A stretch of DNA of 64,000 nt from Cupriavidus nantongensis (lineage in GTDB: Bacteria; Pseudomonadota; Gammaproteobacteria; Burkholderiales; Burkholderiaceae): assembly GCF_001598055.1 (NCBI RefSeq), contig NZ_CP014845.1, forward strand, positions 1,922,001 through 1,986,000. Reading direction: 5' to 3'. The notes under the pieces were generated by a model that saw only the letters and a program-made list of their open reading frames with translations, had not been told where the DNA came from and made no database searches. The translations under genes and the position numbers were made by a program. Below are positions 33,121 to 41,446 of the stretch, in pieces. The stretch's first letter is position 1. Each line of letters starts with the position of its first letter.

Positions 33121-33861
33121 ATGACCGTGACAGACAAGACAGCCGGCACACCGGCCGCACGGGAAATCGGGGAAGCACGGGGGAAAGCCGCGCGCACCAT
33201 CGCGGGCACCATCGCGCCAACGGCCGCGCAGCGGCTGGTCGGCGCGATGGCGGCATGCGGGCTGGTAGCGCTGCTGGCGGGATGCCTTGCCACCGCGCCG
33301 AACGCGGCCGGCGTGGCGGCGACGGAACTCGACCCCGGCCGCAAGGGGGCGGTGTCCGGCGTGGGCCTGGAGGGCCACGACATCGTCGCCATGGCCGACC
33401 AGATGATGCGCGACATCCTGGCGCAGCCGCGCTTCGCGCCCGGCCGCGACGGCAAGCGCCCGCGCATTGCCCTGGACGGCGCTAACTTTATCAACGACAG
33501 TGCCCAGCCGCTGGACCGCCAGCTGATCGTGGACCGGCTGCGCGTCAGCCTGAACCGCGCCGCGCAGGCGCGCATCCAGTTTGTCAGCACGCAGACCGCG
33601 CTGGTCGAGCGCGAACGCCAGGCCAAGCGCAGCGGCGCCACCGACGCGGGCACGCTGGGCCTGGCCCGCGCGCGCATCGGCGCCGACTACAGCCTGTCCG
33701 GCCGCATCGGTTCGCTCGACAGCCGCAGCGCCGCCACCGGCATGGTGCAGCGTTATATGCAGATCTCGTTCGAGCTGGTCGAGTTGGAAACCGGCGAACT
33801 GGTCTGGAGCAACATCTATGCATTCCAGCGCGCCGCGGCCGACGATGTGGTCTATCGCTAG
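33121..33861 (+). CDS. Penicillin-binding-protein activator LpoB-family lipoprotein
   Basis: Predicted outer-membrane lipoprotein of 246 residues. The lipobox is LLAGC, so the mature protein starts at about Cys55, after an unusually long N-region; a later start is possible but would leave almost no positively charged N-region. The body matches LpoB: PRIALDGANFINDSAQPLDRQ and LIVDRLRVSLNRAAQARIQFVS, then LGLARARIGADYSLSGRI and MQISFELVELETGELVWS. LpoB activates the peptidoglycan synthase PBP1b from the outer membrane. It overlaps the YcfL-like gene by 17 nt and heads a four-gene unit. Confidence 0.82.
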   Translation: MTVTDKTAGTPAAREIGEARGKAARTIAGTIAPTAAQRLVGAMAACGLVALLAGCLATAPNAAGVAATELDPGRKGAVSGVGLEGHDIVAMADQMMRDILAQPRFAPGRDGKRPRIALDGANFINDSAQPLDRQLIVDRLRVSLNRAAQARIQFVSTQTALVERERQAKRSGATDAGTLGLARARIGADYSLSGRIGSLDSRSAATGMVQRYMQISFELVELETGELVWSNIYAFQRAAADDVVYR

Positions 33862-34330
33862 CCGCTGCGGCACGCTTGCCGCGGTATCGATGCTGGCCGG
33901 CTGCGCCGCCACGCCGCCCGCGCATACCGGCTGCACGCCGTGGCAGCAGCAGCGCGCGCGCCCGTCGCTGCCGGTGTCGTTCCTGTCGCCGGAACTCGCC
34001 GCCATGGTGGCGGTGCCCGAAGCCGGCAGCGCGTCCAATGCCAGCGGGCTTGGCACCGTCCACGCCGGGCTGCACAACTGCACCGAATTCGACGTCGCGC
34101 TGCTGGTGCGCACGCGCTTTCGCGCGACGCAGCCGGGCGCTGCGACCGAGCCGCCCAGCGCCTGGCGCACGCTGGTGCTGCCGCCGCGCACGCAGGTCGA
34201 CTACGCCGAACATGCCGTCATGGCCGGTTCCGTGCCGGCCGCGCTGGAGATCCTGGACGCCCAGCGCGCGCAGCAGCCCTACCGGCCGGCACAGCTCTAT
34301 CCAGTGCTGCCCGGGCCCGCGCGGCCGTGA
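33845..34330 (+). CDS. YcfL-like (DUF1425) lipoprotein
   Basis: Lipoprotein of 161 residues: signal sequence with lipobox MLAGC (Cys21) and a small beta-rich domain with HNCTEFDVALLVRTRF and WRTLVLPPRTQVDY, the layout of the YcfL/DUF1425 family (a strand with a polar loop followed by an LPP turn). In enterobacteria ycfL sits directly beside lpoB, and in vibrios beside lpoB and a COG3014 gene, which is the same context as here. The start ATG lies inside the end of the LpoB-type gene. Function is unknown. The family match rests on weak sequence resemblance plus synteny. Confidence 0.65.
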   Translation: MWSIASRCGTLAAVSMLAGCAATPPAHTGCTPWQQQRARPSLPVSFLSPELAAMVAVPEAGSASNASGLGTVHAGLHNCTEFDVALLVRTRFRATQPGAATEPPSAWRTLVLPPRTQVDYAEHAVMAGSVPAALEILDAQRAQQPYRPAQLYPVLPGPARP

Positions 34331-34370
34331 CGGTCCCGCCGGCAGCACAGCCTTTCCCTGACGCCCTTTC

Positions 34371-35189
34371 ATGCCCCAAGCCATGACCATTGCCCGCTTC
34401 ATGCCACGCCTTGCTTCGCTTGCCACGCTGCTGGCCGCCCTTCTTGCCGGCTGCGCCGCGCCGCCGATGGCGCTGAAATCCACCCGCACCGGCGGCGACA
34501 ACGCGCCCGTGGTGCGCGCCGACGTGGCGGGCAAGGCCGACCTGGCGGGCCTGAACGTGGGCGATACCGTCGCCGTATCCCCCGGCAACAACAAGGTCGT
34601 GGTGGCGTCGACCCCGCTGGTCTACACCCTGTATGAAGACGGCATGGTGACGCAGGCCGAGGTCCGGCGGCAGCAGCTCACGGTCAACCGCAAGGACGCG
34701 CCGCGCATCGAATTCATCAAGGGCGAGCTGCACCGCGGCGACTTCATCCGCCGCGAGATCCTGCTGGACCTGCACAGCAAGGATCCGGACGAGTTCAACC
34801 GCACCATCCACTTCCTCGCCTTCAACCGCGGCGACAAGGCCTTTCGCGGCGACCTGACGGTTTATGACCTGCTGCCCGCCGAACTGGAGCTGGTCACGCT
34901 GGGCAGCGCCAGCAAGTACACCGACCAGACCATGGTCAAGGGCGTGCTGAGCGGGCTGCCGTTCCTGTCGCTGGTGACGCTGGCCATGGACAACTATTCG
35001 CGCTCCGACGAAGCGGTGCCGATGCGGCATGAACGGCTGGACCAGGTGCAGAAGTTCACCTTCCAGCGGCTGGTGCTGGAGCCTGGCCAGGCGGTTGGCT
35101 TCACCATGCGCGTGCGCTACCAGCTGCCGGGCGAAGCGGAGCTGGCCGAACTGCGCGAAACCGCCGCGCCGCTGGCCCGAAAGCAGTAA
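34371..35189 (+). CDS. Uncharacterised lipoprotein in the LpoB operon
   Basis: Protein of 272 residues with a lipoprotein signal (LLAGC, Cys28) and no family that I recognise. The mature part has a beta-rich region (VVRADVAGKADLAGLNVGDTVAVS), a central segment rich in charged residues (IKGELHRGDFIRREILLD), and a C-terminal strand region (FTFQRLVLEPGQAVGFTMRVRYQLPGE) that resembles immunoglobulin-like or DUF11-like sheets. It is between the YcfL-like and COG3014-like genes (gaps 40 and 9 nt), so it is probably an envelope protein of the same complex or process. An alternative ATG lies at 34383. Confidence 0.75.
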   Translation: MPQAMTIARFMPRLASLATLLAALLAGCAAPPMALKSTRTGGDNAPVVRADVAGKADLAGLNVGDTVAVSPGNNKVVVASTPLVYTLYEDGMVTQAEVRRQQLTVNRKDAPRIEFIKGELHRGDFIRREILLDLHSKDPDEFNRTIHFLAFNRGDKAFRGDLTVYDLLPAELELVTLGSASKYTDQTMVKGVLSGLPFLSLVTLAMDNYSRSDEAVPMRHERLDQVQKFTFQRLVLEPGQAVGFTMRVRYQLPGEAELAELRETAAPLARKQ

Positions 35190-35198
35190 GGGGCGGCC

Positions 35199-36581
35199 AT
35201 GCGGATTCCCCACGCAGCGCGGGCATGGCGGCGCGCCGGCACGGCGCTGCTGGCACTGGCGCTGGCCACGCCGCTGCCCGGCGCGGCGGCATGGTTTGAC
35301 GGCGACGAGAAGCGCCTCGCGGCCGAAGCGGACCGCTTTGTCGCCGACAAGCCCGCCGAACTGCAGCGCATCCTGCATACGCTGTACATGGAGGGCGAAT
35401 GGAATGCGGTGCTCAATCTCGACCTGCTCGGCCTGGCCGCGATCGAGGCCGGCCGGCCGCGCTTGGCCGAACGCGCCTTCGACATGGCCGCGGCACGCAT
35501 CCTGCGCGTCTATGCCGACGACCCGCACGCCCGGCAGGCGCGCTCGCTGTGGTCTGCCGAGAGCGTGAAGGACTGGAAGGGCGAGCCGTACGAACGCGCC
35601 ATGACGTTCTACTACCGCGGCCTGCTCTACGCGCACGCCGGTGACTACCAGAACGCCCGCGCCGCCTTCCTGCAGGCCGATATCCAGAATGCCTTCGGGC
35701 AATACGAGCGCACCGACGACGGCCACGGCAGCTTTGCGCTGATGGCATGGCTGGCGGCATGGGCCTCGCAATGCGCCGGCGACCCCGCGCGCGCGGCCGA
35801 ACTGGCCGCGCGTGCAGGGGGCGCGGCCGAGCCGTTCTACGCGCAAACCCGGGGCGCGCTGCCGCGGCACCTGAGCCTGTTCGAGGCCGGCCTCGGGCCC
35901 GAGAAAGTGACGCTGGGCGATACCAAGAGCCTGCTCGGCTTCCTGCCGCAAGGCGCGGCTACGGGCGCGCCGCGCATCCGCTACGGCTCGGAGGTAAAGC
36001 CACTGGCCGCGGGCACCGCCGCTGACCTGGACCGGGTCGCGCTGACCCGCGGCGGACGGCCGATCCAGGGCATCCTCGACGGCAAGGCGGTGTTCAAGGA
36101 AAACACCGCGACGCTGGCGGACGCTGCCGGGGCGCTGTCGGCAGGACTGGCGCAGGCGGCATGGTCGGGTGCGAACAGCGGCAACGCCGGCCTGGCCCAG
36201 GGGCTCGGTGCCGCCGGCGCGGCCGGCTCGCTGCTCAGCCTCGCCGCCGGGGCGCTGTCCAGCGCGACCAATGCCGAGGCCGATACGCGCTATTGGGCGT
36301 CCTTGCCCAAGACCGTCTACATCGAAGCGCTGGCGGCCCCGCTGTCGCACCCGGCGGTGCAGTTCGGCCCGGCCGCGGGCGGCAGGCCGCGCCCGGCGTT
36401 GCTGCAAGGCCGCCAGGGCAAATGTTCGCTGGCCTGGGGCCGCGAGCATTCCGCCTTCGATGGCGAGCACGGCGGCGTGGCCAACCCCTCGCCATGGCCG
36501 GCGGAACCGGTCGAGTCCGGGCGCGAGCGCGCCAACGCGGCGTTGCGCAACGAGTTGCTGGCACTGCCGTTCGGTCCGTGA
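35199..36581 (+). CDS. COG3014-type TPR-like envelope protein
   Basis: Protein of 460 residues with a signal peptide (about 1-30, cut near GAAA). Residues 35-220 are helical with TPR-like periodicity (ERAMTFYYRGLLYAHAGDYQNARAAFLQAD, AMTFYYRGLLY being the recognisable COG3014 stretch). Residues about 300-370 are rich in Ala and Gly (AGLAQGLGAAGAAGSLLSLAAGALSS), and the C-terminal part returns to a beta-rich mix. COG3014 proteins co-occur with lpoB and ycfL in several gamma-proteobacteria. The role is unknown, but a cell-wall synthesis link follows from context. The start lies 9 nt after the preceding stop. Confidence 0.72.
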   Translation: MRIPHAARAWRRAGTALLALALATPLPGAAAWFDGDEKRLAAEADRFVADKPAELQRILHTLYMEGEWNAVLNLDLLGLAAIEAGRPRLAERAFDMAAARILRVYADDPHARQARSLWSAESVKDWKGEPYERAMTFYYRGLLYAHAGDYQNARAAFLQADIQNAFGQYERTDDGHGSFALMAWLAAWASQCAGDPARAAELAARAGGAAEPFYAQTRGALPRHLSLFEAGLGPEKVTLGDTKSLLGFLPQGAATGAPRIRYGSEVKPLAAGTAADLDRVALTRGGRPIQGILDGKAVFKENTATLADAAGALSAGLAQAAWSGANSGNAGLAQGLGAAGAAGSLLSLAAGALSSATNAEADTRYWASLPKTVYIEALAAPLSHPAVQFGPAAGGRPRPALLQGRQGKCSLAWGREHSAFDGEHGGVANPSPWPAEPVESGRERANAALRNELLALPFGP

Positions 36582-36872
36582 CCCTCCAGCGCCGCTCCGG
36601 GATTACGCGGGCGCTTCCTACCGTTGCAGCGCTTTCGACAGTTCTGCAGCGCAGCGTGCGGGCAATGCCACAACCGGCCGCCCGGGCTGCATCCCTTACA
36701 CACTCTGAAACCCTTGCACGGACGCCCGTCCTCCCGGCGTCCGTCTGCCGGGGCCGCGCGGCCATCGGCCGCACGGTACGAATCTTGCCCCTTGCCGGAT
36801 ATCCGCCCGCGGTACCGGCGCAACTTTGCGCCCGTTTCCGCACATGGCGTTTTACCTTGTCAGGAAACCAGC

Positions 36873-37991
36873 ATGGGCTACTACTACGATGAGCGTGAAG
36901 CGCGCGACCAGCGCGAGCGCCGCCAGGCATGGGACGACGATGACTGGCAGCCGGAATCGGAACGCGACCGCTGGCAAGCGCAGCGCCGACGCCAGCAAAT
37001 GACCCCGGGCCAGACCAGCTACGGCGGCCCCGCCCGCCCGGCCCGGGAATTCAACGAGCAGTACGGCGCCAGCCGCTACCCGGAGCACCCGCGCGAGCGG
37101 CGCTACGGCAGCGACCTGCGCTATGGCCTGAACGGCGGCTACGGCTGGGAACGCGCCGGCGAATGGCGCGACCCGCAGGCCTGGGAGCGCGACGACGACT
37201 ACGCGGAGCAGCAATGGCGCCAGAGCACCGAACGCGCCCGCGAACCGCGCGAGCGTTACCAGGGGCGCGAGCGCTATGAGCAGCGCTTTGAAGGCCGCGG
37301 ATCGTCCCGCGATGAGGACCGGGCCCGCGAGCGCTACTTCAGCGACCTGCGCAGCGACCGCCGCTACTGGACCGACCCGGACGACGACGAAGAGGAAGAA
37401 CACCGCTACATGGTCCAAAGCCACAGTCCGGGCTATCGGCAGTACGCGCAGCGGCGCGGCTGGGAGACCGATGAAGACCGCGACGACGATCGCGACGACG
37501 ACCGCGAGCACGGCATGCTCTACAACCTGGGCCGCCGCATCGGCGAAGTAGTGGGCGACTGGTTCGGCACGCCCGACGAGCGCGAACGGCGTTCCGGCCC
37601 GCGCGGCTACCAGCGCAGCGACGAGCGCATCCGCGACCAGATCTGCGAGCGGCTCAGCTACGCGCGCGGCGTCGATGTGAGCGACGTCAGCGTCGACGTC
37701 AATGACGGCGTGGTGTCGCTGACCGGCACCGTGCGCGACCGCGGCCAGAAGTACTACATCGAGGACATGGCCGACGGCACCTACGGCGTCAAGGACGTCA
37801 ACAACGACATCCGCGTGCGCCGCGACAGCGAGCGCGCCGGCGAGTCGTCCGGCGTTACCCGCAGCGCTGCCAGCACGGGCAGCGCGGGCAGCACCGGCAG
37901 CACGAGCAGTACCAGCAGCTCGGGCAGCGCGACCACCACTACCGGTGGCAGCGCCGCCGGCACCACCACGGGCAGCACCTGGCGCGCATAA
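36873..37991 (+). CDS. BON-domain protein with a long charged N-terminal region
   Basis: Protein of 372 residues. The first 245 residues are low in complexity and extremely rich in Arg, Asp, Glu, Tyr and Gln (DDDDW, DDDRDDDREHG), with no signal peptide. Residues about 248-312 form a BON domain (RIRDQICERLSYARGVDVSD, VSVDVNDGVVSLTGTVRDRG, YGVKDVNNDIRV). The C-terminal 55 residues are Ser/Thr/Gly/Ala repeats. Such SWFGD/DUF2171-like or BON stress proteins are common in Burkholderiales; without a signal peptide it should be cytoplasmic. ATG 36873 has CAGGAAACC upstream. A strong terminator follows. The gap of 291 nt before it holds no gene that I can support. Confidence 0.82.
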   Translation: MGYYYDEREARDQRERRQAWDDDDWQPESERDRWQAQRRRQQMTPGQTSYGGPARPAREFNEQYGASRYPEHPRERRYGSDLRYGLNGGYGWERAGEWRDPQAWERDDDYAEQQWRQSTERAREPRERYQGRERYEQRFEGRGSSRDEDRARERYFSDLRSDRRYWTDPDDDEEEEHRYMVQSHSPGYRQYAQRRGWETDEDRDDDRDDDREHGMLYNLGRRIGEVVGDWFGTPDERERRSGPRGYQRSDERIRDQICERLSYARGVDVSDVSVDVNDGVVSLTGTVRDRGQKYYIEDMADGTYGVKDVNNDIRVRRDSERAGESSGVTRSAASTGSAGSTGSTSSTSSSGSATTTTGGSAAGTTTGSTWRA

Positions 37992-37999
37992 AAGCGAGT

Positions 38000-38028
38000 A
38001 GCCGGCGGAACAATCCGCCGGCTTTTTT
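38000..38028 (+). terminator. Rho-independent terminator after the BON gene
   Basis: AGCCGGCGGA (38000-38009), loop ACAA, TCCGCCGGCT (38014-38023) and a run of six T ending at 38028. The stem is perfect. Confidence 0.95.
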
Positions 38029-38067
38029 GTGGATCCCGCCACCGCCCCGCCACAGCCACCGCATCGC

Positions 38068-38880
38068 ATGCCCGCGTCCACGCTGAAGATCGCCACCTTC
38101 AACATCAACGGCATCCGCAGCCGCGTGGGGGCGCTGTGCCACTGGCTCGCGCGCGAAGCGCCGGACATCGTCTGCCTGCAGGAACTGAAGACCGCCGACG
38201 AGAGCTTTCCGGCGCGCGAGATCCGCGACGCCGGCTATGGCGCGATCTGGCACGGGCAGAAATCCTGGAACGGCGTCGCCATCCTGGCGCGCGGCGCGGA
38301 CCCGGTCGAAGTGCGCCGCGGCTTGCCGGGAGACCCGGACGACAGCCACAGCCGCTACCTGGAGGCGGCGGTCGCCGGCATGCTGATCGGCTGCCTCTAC
38401 CTGCCGAACGGCAACCCGCAGCCCGGCCCCAAGTTCGACTACAAGCTGGCATGGTTCGAACGGCTGATCGCGCATGCGCAGGAACTGTTCGACAGCGGCC
38501 ACCCGGTGGTGCTGGCCGGCGACTACAACGTGGTGCCGACCGACCAGGACATCTACAACCCGCGCTCGTGGCGCAAGGACGCCCTGCTGCAGCCGGAAAG
38601 CCGCGAGGCCTACGCGCGCCTGCTGGCGCAGGGCTGGACCGATGCGCTGCGCCAGCACCATCCCGACGCGCCGATCTACACCTTCTGGGATTACTTCCGC
38701 CGGCACTGGCAGACCAACTCCGGCCTGCGCATCGACCACCTGCTGCTGAGCGCAGATCTGGCGCCGCGGCTGCGCGATGCCGGCGTCGACCGCTGGGTGC
38801 GCGGCGAAGACCACCCTAGCGACCACGCGCCGGCGTGGGTGGTGCTGGGCCCGGCGGCGCGGCGCAAGCGCGCGGGCTAG
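38068..38880 (+). CDS. xthA: Exodeoxyribonuclease III / AP endonuclease
   Basis: DNA repair nuclease of 270 residues in the exonuclease III family, cutting at abasic sites and degrading DNA 3' to 5'. Visible catalytic stretches are ATFNINGIRSR, CLQELKTAD (metal-binding Glu), LAGDYNVVPTDQDIYNP (Asp/Asn), TFWDYF, IDHLLLS and EDHPSDHAPAW (terminal Asp-His). ATG 38068 is preferred because an in-frame start at 38029 would lie right at the terminator T-run. Its last 4 nt overlap the convergent LysR gene. Confidence 0.95.
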   Translation: MPASTLKIATFNINGIRSRVGALCHWLAREAPDIVCLQELKTADESFPAREIRDAGYGAIWHGQKSWNGVAILARGADPVEVRRGLPGDPDDSHSRYLEAAVAGMLIGCLYLPNGNPQPGPKFDYKLAWFERLIAHAQELFDSGHPVVLAGDYNVVPTDQDIYNPRSWRKDALLQPESREAYARLLAQGWTDALRQHHPDAPIYTFWDYFRRHWQTNSGLRIDHLLLSADLAPRLRDAGVDRWVRGEDHPSDHAPAWVVLGPAARRKRAG

Positions 38881-39794
38881 CCCGCGGCCTCGGCCACCAG
38901 CTGGTCGCGGATAAAGTTCAGGAAGGCGCGCACGCCTTCCGGCAGCGTGCGGCCCGCCAGCGTCTGCAGTTCGATCGCCCGGCTGCGCATGCCGCGTTCG
39001 CGGATGGTCGCGGCATGCAGCTCACCGCGGCGCAGGCGGTCGCCCACGGTCACGCTGCCCGAGATCGACAGGCCGCCGCCGTGCAGCACGAAGCTGGTCA
39101 GGGTCTCGAAATGGTTAGTCACCAGCACCGGCTCGAACACCATGCCGCGCTCGCCGCAGGCCAGGTCGAACAGCTGGCGCACGGTGTTGTCGCCCTCGGG
39201 CAGCGCCAGCGGGTACGGCTGCATCTGCGCCAGCGTGATGCTGCGAAAACGCGCCAGCGGATGGTCGGGGCGCATGATGGCGATCACCGGCGCGGCCTGC
39301 CGGTGCGCGATGCGGATGCCCTGCTCGGCGGCGCGGCTGTAAGTGATGCCGATATCCGCATCGCCATGCAGCACGATGCCGGTCACATCCGCCGGCGGCG
39401 CCACGCGCACGTGGAACTGCAGGCCCGGATAGCGCTGGCGGAACTCGGCAATGATGCGCGGCAGGAAGTCGATCGCAAACCCGGCGGAACTGGCCACGCG
39501 CACGCGGCCGCGGCGCAGGCCCTGCAGCGCGGCGATCTCGGACACCACGCGGTCGGCTTCGAGCGCGCCGCGCAGCGCGTAGGCCGCCAGCAGCTCGCCG
39601 GCGGCACTCGCCACCATGCCGCGCGGGCGGCGATCGAACAACGGCACGCCGAGCAGCGCCTCGAGCGCGGCGACCTGCCGGCTTACCGCGGACACGGTGA
39701 CATTGAGCCGCTGCGCGGCCTCGGTCAGCGAGCCGCTGCGGACCACTTCCAGGAAATAGCGCAGCGAGGTGTCCTGCAGGCGATGCGACAACAT
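38877..39794 (-). CDS. LysR-family regulator divergent from the amidase
   Basis: Regulator of 305 residues. The winged helix domain is at about residues 8-68 (LRYFLEVVRSGSLTEAAQRLNVTVSAVSRQVAALE) and the effector domain at 92-295 (GRVRVASSAGFAIDFLPRIIAEFRQRYPGLQF). The likely target is the divergent amidase-Bug pair, with a perfect LysR-type palindrome in the intergenic gap. The effector is unknown, presumably an amide or carboxylate compound. Confidence 0.92.
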   Translation of the reverse strand: MLSHRLQDTSLRYFLEVVRSGSLTEAAQRLNVTVSAVSRQVAALEALLGVPLFDRRPRGMVASAAGELLAAYALRGALEADRVVSEIAALQGLRRGRVRVASSAGFAIDFLPRIIAEFRQRYPGLQFHVRVAPPADVTGIVLHGDADIGITYSRAAEQGIRIAHRQAAPVIAIMRPDHPLARFRSITLAQMQPYPLALPEGDNTVRQLFDLACGERGMVFEPVLVTNHFETLTSFVLHGGGLSISGSVTVGDRLRRGELHAATIRERGMRSRAIELQTLAGRTLPEGVRAFLNFIRDQLVAEAAG

Positions 39795-39814
39795 GGGGGC
39801 GGGCTCCGGCCGGT

Positions 39815-39829
39815 TTGCGTTTTACGCAA
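39815..39829. promoter_or_regulatory. LysR-type operator between LysR and amidase genes
   Basis: TTGCGTTTTACGCAA is a perfect 6-bp inverted repeat around TTT and contains the T-N11-A core of LysR boxes. It lies 21 nt from the LysR start and about 83 nt from the amidase start. Confidence 0.65.
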
Positions 39830-39911
39830 GGATATTTGAAAAAATCGTCGATTGCGGGAAAGCACGGGTCACCCGTATGCTTTTCCCACCCACCACCGGA
39901 GAACCCGCGCC

Positions 39912-41378
39912 ATGGCGCCTGCCCAGAACCCCGCTCCCTCGAAGGACCTGATCACCGACCTCGATGCCGTCGCGCTGTCGCGCGCCATCCATGCGCGCGA
40001 GGTCTCCTGCGTGGAAGTGCTCGATGCCTTCCTCGGCCAGATCGACCGCCACAATCCCCGCGTCAACGCCATCGTCGCCGCGGTGGACCGCGACACGCTG
40101 CGCGAGCAGGCGCACGGACTCGACCACGAACTGGCGCGCGGCGCCAGCCGTGGGCCGCTGCACGGGTTCCCGCAGGCGCCCAAGGACATCAGCCCGGCCG
40201 CGGGCATGGTCACCACCAAGGGCTCGCCGATCTTCGCCGGCCAGGTCAGCGACGCCGATGCCGTGATCTTCGAGCGCATGCGCGCCGGCGGCGCGCTCTT
40301 TGTCGGGCGCACCAACTCGCCCGAATTCGGCCTCGGCGGCCATACCTACAACCCGGTCTACGGCACCACCCGCAATGCCTTCGATCCCACCCGCTCCGCC
40401 GGCGGCAGCAGCGGCGGCGCCGCGGTGGCGGTGGCGCTGAACATGCTGCCGGTGGCCGATGGCTCGGACATGATGGGCTCGCTGCGCACGCCCGCGGCGT
40501 TCAACCATGTCTATGGGCTGCGCACCTCGGTCGGCTGCGTGCCGCACGGCCCGGGCGACGAAGTGTTCTTCCAGCAGTTCAGCGTGGCCGGGCCGATGGC
40601 GCGCAACGTGCCGGACCTGGCGCTGCTGCTGTCGGTGCAGGCCGGCTTCGATGCGCGGCTGCCGCTGACGCGCCGCACAGAGGCGCCCGGCACCTTTGCG
40701 CTGCCGCCCGAACGCGACTGGACCGGCGTGCGCATCGGCTGGCTCGGCGACCTGGGCGGGCACCTGCCTACCGAAGCCGGCCTGCTCGACACCTGCGTGC
40801 AGGCGCTGGCGCACCTGCGCACGCTCGGCTGCACCATCGACGCGGCGCTGCCGGACTTCGACCTGGAACGGCTGTGGCGCGCCTGGATCGACCTGCGCAG
40901 CTTCTCGGTGGCGGGCGCCAACGCGGCGCTGTACCACGACCCGGCCAGGCGCGCGCTGCTCAAGCCCGAGGCGGTCTGGGAGATCGAACGCGGCCTGGCG
41001 CTGCCGGGCACGCGCGTGTACGAGGCCATGGCCGAACGCAGCGCGTGGTACCAGGCGCTGCGCGCGCTGTTCGAGCGCTTCGACTACCTGGTGCTGCCGG
41101 CCGCGCAGGTATTCCCGTTCAACGCCGATTGGGACTGGCCGCATGCCATCGACGGCCGCGACATGGACACCTACCACCGCTGGATGCAGGCGGTGGTGCC
41201 GGCCACCATGGCCGGGCTGCCGGCACTGGCCGCGCCCGCCGGCTTCGGCCTGCAGGGCCTGCCCGCCGGCATCCAGATCATCGGCCCGGCGCAGGCCGAC
41301 GCCGCGGTGCTGCAGCTGGGCCACGCCTACGACCAGGCCGGCGGCTTCTCGCGCGTGCGCAGCCCGTGGCTGGGCTGA
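39912..41378 (+). CDS. Amidase signature family hydrolase
   Basis: Amidase of 488 residues with the Ser-cisSer-Lys triad: Lys91 in QAPKDIS, cis-Ser166 in AGGSSGGAAVAV and nucleophile Ser190 in DMMGSLRTPA, spaced 24 residues as in the family. The exact substrate is not visible. Next to a tripartite-type solute-binding protein and under a LysR regulator, it probably acts in catabolism of an imported amide or a cyclic imide. ATG 39912 starts the conserved N-terminal helix region. No signal peptide, so cytoplasmic. Confidence 0.93.
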   Translation: MAPAQNPAPSKDLITDLDAVALSRAIHAREVSCVEVLDAFLGQIDRHNPRVNAIVAAVDRDTLREQAHGLDHELARGASRGPLHGFPQAPKDISPAAGMVTTKGSPIFAGQVSDADAVIFERMRAGGALFVGRTNSPEFGLGGHTYNPVYGTTRNAFDPTRSAGGSSGGAAVAVALNMLPVADGSDMMGSLRTPAAFNHVYGLRTSVGCVPHGPGDEVFFQQFSVAGPMARNVPDLALLLSVQAGFDARLPLTRRTEAPGTFALPPERDWTGVRIGWLGDLGGHLPTEAGLLDTCVQALAHLRTLGCTIDAALPDFDLERLWRAWIDLRSFSVAGANAALYHDPARRALLKPEAVWEIERGLALPGTRVYEAMAERSAWYQALRALFERFDYLVLPAAQVFPFNADWDWPHAIDGRDMDTYHRWMQAVVPATMAGLPALAAPAGFGLQGLPAGIQIIGPAQADAAVLQLGHAYDQAGGFSRVRSPWLG

Positions 41379-41446
41379 GCCGCTGCGCATCGATTGCGCT
41401 TGCCTCTCATTCCTCCCATTCCTATCACCGCCGCTGGAGTGCCACG

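Noticed and set aside
36582..36872. N-terminal extension of the BON protein from 36624
   Set aside because: The extension is Arg/Pro/Ala-rich with no ribosome site, while MGYYYDE at 36873 has one.
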